Part shown: positions 60,101 through 64,000 of the stretch, one piece after another | Layout: each line of letters starts with the position of its first letter | Numbering within the stretch: the first letter of the stretch is position 1 | NCBI RefSeq assembly: GCF_045679555.1 | Contig: NC_092122.1 | Location: 12,699,043-12,763,042, forward strand | DNA from: Salvelinus alpinus | Lineage: Eukaryota > Chordata > Actinopteri > Salmoniformes > Salmonidae | Reading direction: 5' to 3' | DNA length: 64,000 nucleotides | Made by a program: the position numbers and the translations under genes | The notes under the pieces: model-generated | What the model was told of the DNA's origin: nothing | The model's input: the letters and a program-made list of their open reading frames with translations, nothing else | Database searches by the model: none

Positions 60101-61948
60101 GTGAAATACGAACTAAAAAAAAACACAAGCTAGTAGTGAGGATACATCAACATGGTGCAGTCTGAATGGAAGCCAGGCAGGCAGACCTATGAACATCTGC
60201 TTATTAATACATGTTAAACAATTATTTGAGGCGTTACCATGGGAGATTGGCCTGGAGTGTCTATGACTTCATTTGACATTATGCATTTATTGTCTTAATA
60301 GCCCTGGGGCCTGAAGAGCTACTGAGTTCACAGAATATGGAAAGGCCCAATGATGGTATCACCTCATAAACAAAAGGCAAACAATTGTCATTCAGCAGTT
60401 GGTCTCATCTAGGGCCTAGTGTAATGGACATCTGTATTCTGCATTAGCTCCTTATCATGATGTCACCTGATATTTACATGCTGAAAAAGGTTCAACAAGT
60501 TGTCAAAATGAATTGTAATCAATTGTTTATGATGGCATTTTAGGCTCTTCATTCATGGAAATTGTGATAGCACCAAAATCCCAAAAGTCTGTTGAAAGGT
60601 CTCCGTGAACTATATAACATTGGGAAATGATTGTACCTCACTGCACTGACAACAAACTCAAAAGCAAACAGTACTACCAACTCACTAGCCTACTGATGTT
60701 GGCATGTCTTGTTGGGCCTACTGGGTGATTGGAATAATCCTAATATAAAAACGCTATGCAGTAGGTAGGCCAACTAATGATTCACTAGTGTAGAAAGACT
60801 GACAATGGGACGTTGATGTGTAAAGGTCATCGTGTTATATCTTCTAAAACGGTCTGCTTTATTATTCACAAGACTGCGCTTTCCTGCTGTTCCTGAGGAG
60901 TATGGCTCACATGTCCTAAAGGTATTGACATGGAAGAATTGTAGGCAGTGTGACATTGCAAGAAATACGTTTGATTTAAATTACAGTGTTGTTCCGAGTG
61001 CAAAATCTCAATTTCCTTGATGTTTAGAGTAATTTTCTATCTCTTAAATAACACCAAATGTTGTTAAGGAATGATAAACAATAGAGTATTTGAAATTTGA
61101 ATTTGAAATCACAATAAAAAAATACAATAATATAATTCTAAATGTGACAAACACAACTTTTATTCAGTAAATATCTCTATGCCTCAGTTGGTAGAACATG
61201 GCGCTTGCAACGCCAGGGTTGTGTGTTCGATTCTCACGGGGGACCAGTACGGAAAAAAGTACACAAATGTATCAAGTCGCACTGGATGAGAGCTTCAACT
61301 AAATTACAAAAAAATAAATCTGTTCTGGCCCTCGCACCTTGTAAAATGGAGAGGCCTATCATGCGTTATTGCGAAATACTTTCTAAATAAACAGCAAATC
61401 AGTCCATGGGAATCAAAAAGTACAGTTTTAGGACTAATTTCCCTTTCTTGTTGATGTGAAGTGAAATAAACTTTGTTTCCAAACGGTTTCATTCTCTTCG
61501 AATCGTCAGTAAGCAACAACGTAAAAAAGTTGGCAACAATGTAACAAATCACGTCGTTAATTCTCTGCATAAATGTATCTATTCGAGTATTCCATTTATA
61601 CACTTGTTGTAACTATGTTAAAACCTATATCTATCAAACTACTAATTTCAAACATAGGTGTGAAAAGTAATTAAGATAGCTGTTCGTATCTATGGGCAGT
61701 GAAGATTAAATGGCAAGTCAACAAACGCTCTCTAAATTGACTTACAATTGTACCGTCCATTCGGGAAGATTTTCAGGAATTCCACGCCTTTTCAACCGAC
61801 TGCAGTCCAAAAGGTCTCCAACACATGTGCATGGAGACGGACACGTCCTTGTGTTTTCATCATATCCAAGTATAAGTTCTATTCGGGAAAACAGTAAGAA
61901 AACGACCGCATATCTCGCAGCGTTGAGAGGCTGCATAGATGCGGACAT
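41917..61948 (-). CDS. LRIG3: LRIG3, leucine-rich repeats and Ig-like domains protein 3, nineteen coding exons
   Basis: The exons listed separately join in frame to 1123 codons plus TAG; human LRIG3 is 1119 aa. Order: signal sequence and LRRNT ([14 protein letters not shown], exon 1), LRRs (exons 2-11), LRRCT ([14 protein letters not shown], exon 12), three Ig domains (about residues 485-785), transmembrane helix about 805-829 ([20 protein letters not shown]), then a cytoplasmic tail of about 295 residues. LRR exons end in phase 2; exons from the first Ig onward join in phase 1. LRIG proteins are cell-surface modulators of receptor signalling. LRIG3 rather than LRIG1/2 is inferred from sequence resemblance and from the neighbour ATP23, as in human. 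Salmonids may hold a second copy from genome duplication. Confidence 0.95.
42350..42622 (-). CDS. LRIG3: LRIG3 coding exon 18 (cytoplasmic tail)
   Basis: Encodes [38 protein letters not shown] and [17 protein letters not shown] and SSNTFMGT align with the LRIG3 tail. The acceptor gtacag is immediately preceded by a C20 run. Confidence 0.88.
42629..42648. repeat. G20 homopolymer at LRIG3 exon 18 acceptor
   Basis: Twenty consecutive G on the plus strand. On the coding strand it forms the polypyrimidine tract of exon 18. Confidence 0.95.
42773..42913 (-). CDS. LRIG3: LRIG3 coding exon 17 (cytoplasmic tail)
   Basis: Encodes [20 protein letters not shown] and [16 protein letters not shown], matching SSEADVEAATDLFL in LRIG3. 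The donor is the weak CAG|GTTGGT; the joined reading frame supports it. Confidence 0.87.
43101..43262 (-). CDS. LRIG3: LRIG3 coding exon 16 (juxtamembrane tail)
   Basis: Encodes [20 protein letters not shown] and [18 protein letters not shown], nearly identical to the LRIG3 family juxtamembrane region. Donor ATG|GTAGGA. Confidence 0.95.
43554..44012 (-). CDS. LRIG3: LRIG3 coding exon 15 (third Ig domain and transmembrane helix)
   Basis: Encodes [20 protein letters not shown], with the Ig cysteine pair at VLQCIAGG and [12 protein letters not shown], then an acidic/glycine stalk and a transmembrane helix followed by the stop-transfer sequence HTRRRNEDC. Confidence 0.97.
44207..44488 (-). CDS. 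LRIG3: LRIG3 coding exon 14 (second Ig domain)
   Basis: Encodes [20 protein letters not shown], cysteines in [15 protein letters not shown] and [12 protein letters not shown]. Close match to the LRIG family. Confidence 0.97.
45056..45240 (+). repeat. tRNA-derived SINE fragment in LRIG3 intron 13
   Basis: Shares GCGCACAATTGGCCCAGC, CTAGCGACTCCTTGTGGCAG and CAGCTGTACGGTGTTTCCTC with the SINE at 48692, without that copy's internal triplication. Confidence 0.7.
45411..45749 (-). CDS. LRIG3: LRIG3 coding exon 13 (first Ig domain)
   Basis: Encodes [36 protein letters not shown], and [20 protein letters not shown]. The cysteines are in TFVCSAA and KYQCVIS. A stretch [13 protein letters not shown] replaces the shorter GGEVMEY of human. 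Confidence 0.97.
46256..46419 (-). CDS. LRIG3: LRIG3 coding exon 12 (LRR C-terminal cap)
   Basis: Encodes [40 protein letters not shown] and DFVC, the four-cysteine LRRCT cap. Shifts the exon phase from 2 to 1. Confidence 0.95.
46672..46743 (-). CDS. LRIG3: LRIG3 coding exon 11 (LRR)
   Basis: A 72-nt single-repeat exon encoding [16 protein letters not shown] and VQMKKLEEL. Confidence 0.93.
47342..47413 (-). CDS. LRIG3: LRIG3 coding exon 10 (LRR)
   Basis: A 72-nt single-repeat exon encoding [20 protein letters not shown] and LEHL. Confidence 0.93.
47588..47668 (-). CDS. LRIG3: LRIG3 coding exon 9 (LRR)
   Basis: An 81-nt exon encoding [20 protein letters not shown] and ALDKLRKL, matching [20 protein letters not shown]. 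Confidence 0.93.
48692..49080 (+). mobile_element. tRNA-derived SINE with 13-bp target-site duplication
   Basis: The head GAGTGGCGCAGCAGTCTAAG (A-box) and GGGTTCGATCCCAGGCTG (B-box) are tRNA-like (Leu type). The body ends ACCAATTGGATATCATGAAA and a T-rich tail. GTGTAGGCTGATG flanks it perfectly at 48679-48691 and 49081-49093. Lies in LRIG3 intron 8, opposite to the gene. Contains a 27-bp triplication at 48825-48905. Confidence 0.9.
48825..48905. repeat. 27-bp triplication inside a SINE
   Basis: Three exact consecutive copies of a 27-bp unit beginning GCCCAGCGTCCTTGTCCCAT. Confidence 0.95.
49346..49489 (-). CDS. LRIG3: LRIG3 coding exon 8 (two LRRs)
   Basis: 144 nt encoding [37 protein letters not shown] and [11 protein letters not shown]. 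Confidence 0.96.
50230..50393. repeat. Purine-rich tract
   Basis: About 160 bp of mainly G and A on the plus strand, beginning with a G10 run and ending in GAAGAAGAAG, directly downstream of the LRIG3 exon 7 donor on the coding strand. Confidence 0.85.
50399..50542 (-). CDS. LRIG3: LRIG3 coding exon 7 (two LRRs)
   Basis: 144 nt encoding [38 protein letters not shown] and CQKLSEL. Confidence 0.95.
50818..50961 (-). CDS. LRIG3: LRIG3 coding exon 6 (two LRRs)
   Basis: 144 nt encoding [38 protein letters not shown] and LSNMEVL. Confidence 0.96.
51313..51456 (-). CDS. LRIG3: LRIG3 coding exon 5 (two LRRs)
   Basis: 144 nt encoding [40 protein letters not shown] and LQHL. Acceptor ctctag. Confidence 0.94.
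51628..51762 (-). CDS. LRIG3: LRIG3 coding exon 4 (two LRRs)
   Basis: 135 nt encoding [36 protein letters not shown] and PALPLKNL. Confidence 0.95.
53208..53275. repeat. 25-bp tandem repeat, about 2.7 copies
   Basis: GTGTGGGGCTGAGGGTGGGG plus GTAGA repeated, third copy incomplete. Confidence 0.85.
56102..56298. mobile_element. Palindromic hAT-type MITE with 8-bp target duplication
   Basis: 197 bp with ends CAGTGTTTCC and GGAAACACTG; most of the element folds on itself (GCAGGTGTGTTTGT pairs with ACAAACACACCTG). The flanks TACTAAAC (56094-56101) and TACGAAAC (56299-56306) agree at 7 of 8 bases. The CAGTG terminus with 8-bp duplication is the hAT signature. Confidence 0.85.
57520..57660. repeat. 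Interspersed repeat beginning with an ATCA microsatellite
   Basis: An AATCAATCAATC run followed by TTTATAAAGCCCTTCTTACA and CACAAAGTGCTGTACAGAAA, a dispersed salmonid repeat I cannot assign to a family. Confidence 0.6.
57970..58044 (-). CDS. LRIG3: LRIG3 coding exon 3 (LRR)
   Basis: 75 nt encoding [20 protein letters not shown] and TTLIL, matching KLNNNELETIPNLGPVSANI. Confidence 0.95.
58164..58235 (-). CDS. LRIG3: LRIG3 coding exon 2 (LRR)
   Basis: 72 nt encoding [20 protein letters not shown] and LSEM. Joins exon 1 through a split leucine codon. Confidence 0.95.
58236..61745 (-). other. LRIG3: LRIG3 intron 1
   Basis: A 3.5-kb intron. It contains a CTCC-rich simple repeat at 59,640-59,760 and a tRNA-derived SINE at about 61,165-61,300; otherwise no feature recognised. 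Confidence 0.7.
61165..61300 (+). mobile_element. tRNA-derived SINE (HpaI-like), 3'-truncated or diverged
   Basis: CTCAGTTGGTAGAACATGGC (A-box) and GGTTGTGTGTTCGATTCTCA (B-box) in tRNA-like spacing, followed by GTCGCACTGGATGAGAGC. Resembles salmonid HpaI-type SINEs; family name provisional. Not a functional tRNA: no acceptor-stem pairing. Confidence 0.75.
61746..61948 (-). CDS. LRIG3: LRIG3 coding exon 1 (signal peptide and LRR N-terminal cap)
   Basis: The first in-frame ATG is at 61948, giving [13 protein letters not shown], then hydrophobic [15 protein letters not shown] as a signal sequence, then [20 protein letters not shown] (LRRNT cysteines). The open frame extends upstream without another ATG. 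An in-frame ATG at 61936 is an alternative start. Confidence 0.9.
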
Positions 61949-62275
61949 TTTAGCCACACCGAAGTTCCCCCCAAGTTTTAGAGAAAAGCACGAGAAAATC
62001 CGATATAGTAAAAGTTCCAACCCAAGGACAATGTTGTACGGTTTAGTCAGAGGTTAGTCCTTAAATCCAATTCCTCGACCGTATTCCTTTGAAACTACGA
62101 ACATGTAAAATATTTTTACGGGACCCAAACTTCTCCATACCTTCGTAAAAGTTTTAGCCTGTACTAGCATACTTTTCGCCTTGCACTCGCAGCAGCTACT
62201 ACTTTCAAGGCTCCCAACAGCGCGCCTCTCTATTGGTTGTTGTAGTGATGCGCACCGGGGGGGGGGGGGGGGGGG
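61949..62275 (-). promoter_or_regulatory. LRIG3: LRIG3 5' UTR and proximal promoter
   Basis: On the minus strand a CCAAT box (ATTGG on plus, near 62,232) lies about 280 bp upstream of the start codon, next to a G19 run on the plus strand (62,257-62,275). No TATA box is seen. The transcription start is unknown. Confidence 0.45.
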
Positions 62276-64000
62276 TGTAAATAGTAGGCCTATTTTACAA
62301 CTGTTCCAATTTCATTTTATTCAAATTTTACACAACTTTGTTTACACCATATTGTTGATGACACAAACAGACTGCTTATTCTAGTCTAATGTAGACATTT
62401 CACATAAATATTTGCTAATGTGTGTCAAAGACTTAACACAGATAAAACCAAGGTTTTTGAGAATGCCTGGCCAAAGGTCATTTGTTTTATGACTTATTAC
62501 TGGTTGTAAATTCTCGAAAGCTTAACAATGTGTAGTCTCTGATAAATGATTACATTAGCAAGATAAAGGCTACTTTCCCCTATCTTTGCTTATTACCATG
62601 TGAAATACAACAGGTGTAAAACAGTACAGTGAAATTCTCGCCTTGAGAGCTCTTTCCAACAATACAATGACAATAACATAGATAACAGAAAATAGAATAA
62701 AAAATGTAAGTAAGAATAAAAACCAAACAAGAACTACTATTAGAATTTAAGAAACTCCCGTCTCATTGTTTATTACCATGTGAAATACACATCATGACAC
62801 TTCATGGCCCATTTCAATGTATTGAGCCTTCCCGTAGGCAGAGTGTGAAAGAGCAGTTTCCTGTAAATTCTCTTTTCTGTTGTTTCTCCTCGTCTTATCA
62901 TTCAATCTCCCATGCTATTAGGTGTGACTGTGGACATACTGTAGGTGTTCTTTGGCCAGGGTCTGATACCAGTTGGTTACATTTCCATAAATTGCAGTTC
63001 ACTCCGTGAGATCCTTCAGGCAAACAACCTGAATAATGCATGCTTCTAATAAGTCCTGATTGCTTGCAGCATAACTGACTCTATTTCCTCCCCCATTTTG
63101 TCCAATTACAACAACAAAAAACTCACCCCAATTTCGTCTGAAAACTGCACGTCCTCTGGCTATCCCAAACGGGCTCAATCTGTCCTTTTCCCCCAAAGTA
63201 CCTCTTGTTTGGACAGACATTGTATTAGTTTTTCCACTCCAACTCACAATGAAGGTCATTTAGTTGAGGCATGTGTATTGTTGTCTTTAAGCAGTCTCTT
63301 GACTGCTTTATTGCATCAATAATTGAAACAGCAAGGTGTGAGACTTGTCCTTCGGCCCAGTTGCCCCAATTATCTTTGTCATTTGTATTCAAAATGGGCC
63401 ACCTGGTCAATTGAAAATGAGATTGGGCCTCTAGAATCAGAATACAAGCAAACTGGGGCACAGGAGAATCAATTCTCATTGCCGCCAGTACAGCCAGAGA
63501 GCAACTTCATTATTTTATTCTGTGCTAAAACTTCAGCAACAAATTAGGAGCTATCTTATTGGACTGTCCTGTTAATTATCTTTATAAGTATAGCTCTCTG
63601 TGCTCCAAATTCAGAATTATGTCTGAGGCACATTAGAGGTGTGGGTTGCCATTATGTAAGGTGCTTATATTCTGAATGGTTTGCAGTCAAATTGCACAAA
63701 ATAAATGCTGCAATTTACGTGAGTATCTTTTTGTAAGGTATTAAGGTATGCACCTTAAATAAGGTAGGATATACATCTAAAACACCAACATGGTGTGTTG
63801 GCAATTTAGAACGTGAGAAGCACAGATAAGACAGTATTGGTATACCAATCATACCAGTCAATCCAATGCATAGTCAAATTTTCCATTAAAAACGATTGAT
63901 CAATGATAATTATTGTATTGTACTAGAACTAGGTAGAATTATGGTCCCCTTTAACATATAATTAGAGACTCAACTAGGTTTCAATCATCTGTAAAAGTTT
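62276..64000. other. DNA upstream of LRIG3
   Basis: 62,600-62,745 resembles the 3' end of the Rex1/CR1-like LINE family (AATACAACAGGTGTAAAACA). The rest is AT-rich and apparently low-copy; no gene recognised. 63,000-63,700 looks like possible conserved non-coding sequence, which is an impression only. Confidence 0.45.

Noticed and set aside
61190-61260. tRNA-like sequence with A- and B-boxes
   Set aside because: Part of a SINE; no acceptor-stem complementarity for a real tRNA gene. The same applies to 48,700-48,780 and 37,430.
61949-62020. Upstream extension of the LRIG3 open frame
   Set aside because: The frame is open but contains no ATG before 61948, so it is probably 5' UTR.

Overview
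The window is vertebrate nuclear DNA from a salmonid-type ray-finned fish. Two multi-exon genes with GT-AG introns are present. The intervening DNA is full of repeats I associate with salmonid genomes: 5S-derived and tRNA-derived SINEs, Tc1-like transposons, L2-like and Rex1/CR1-like LINEs, solo LTRs and hAT-type MITEs. Genus cannot be fixed from sequence alone.

Genes. (1) ATP23 (XRCC6BP1/KUB3), plus strand, six coding exons spanning 144-7073, 234 codons. It encodes the metalloprotease with the HELIH zinc motif; intron 2 (5.4 kb) is packed with transposon relics. (2) LRIG3, minus strand, nineteen coding exons spanning 41917-61948, 1123 codons. It encodes a single-pass membrane protein with leucine-rich repeats, three Ig domains, one transmembrane helix and a long cytoplasmic tail. 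The genes converge, the same order and orientation as ATP23-LRIG3 on human chromosome 12. All splice junctions were placed by reading-frame continuity and remembered family sequence; none has been checked with transcripts.

Layout. 1-7.6 kb is ATP23. 7.6-41.4 kb is an intergenic region with no recognisable host gene. It holds a multi-level nest of retroelements (13.4-21.8 kb), a solo LTR with target-site duplication (23.4 kb), a Tc1-like transposon that appears intact with an uninterrupted 340-aa transposase (25.7-27.3 kb), a Rex1/CR1-like LINE remnant (32.4-34.6 kb), SINEs, MITEs, and AT-rich unique stretches that could include regulatory elements. 41.4-62.2 kb is LRIG3, with SINEs and a hAT-type MITE in introns. 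62.3-64 kb is LRIG3 upstream DNA.

I found no CRISPR array, operon, free-standing tRNA/rRNA gene or undescribed multi-gene system. The most informative structures are the nested retroelement stack, the young Tc1 copy with 197-bp inverted repeats differing at one base, and a tandem array whose units look like exons flanked by splice signals.
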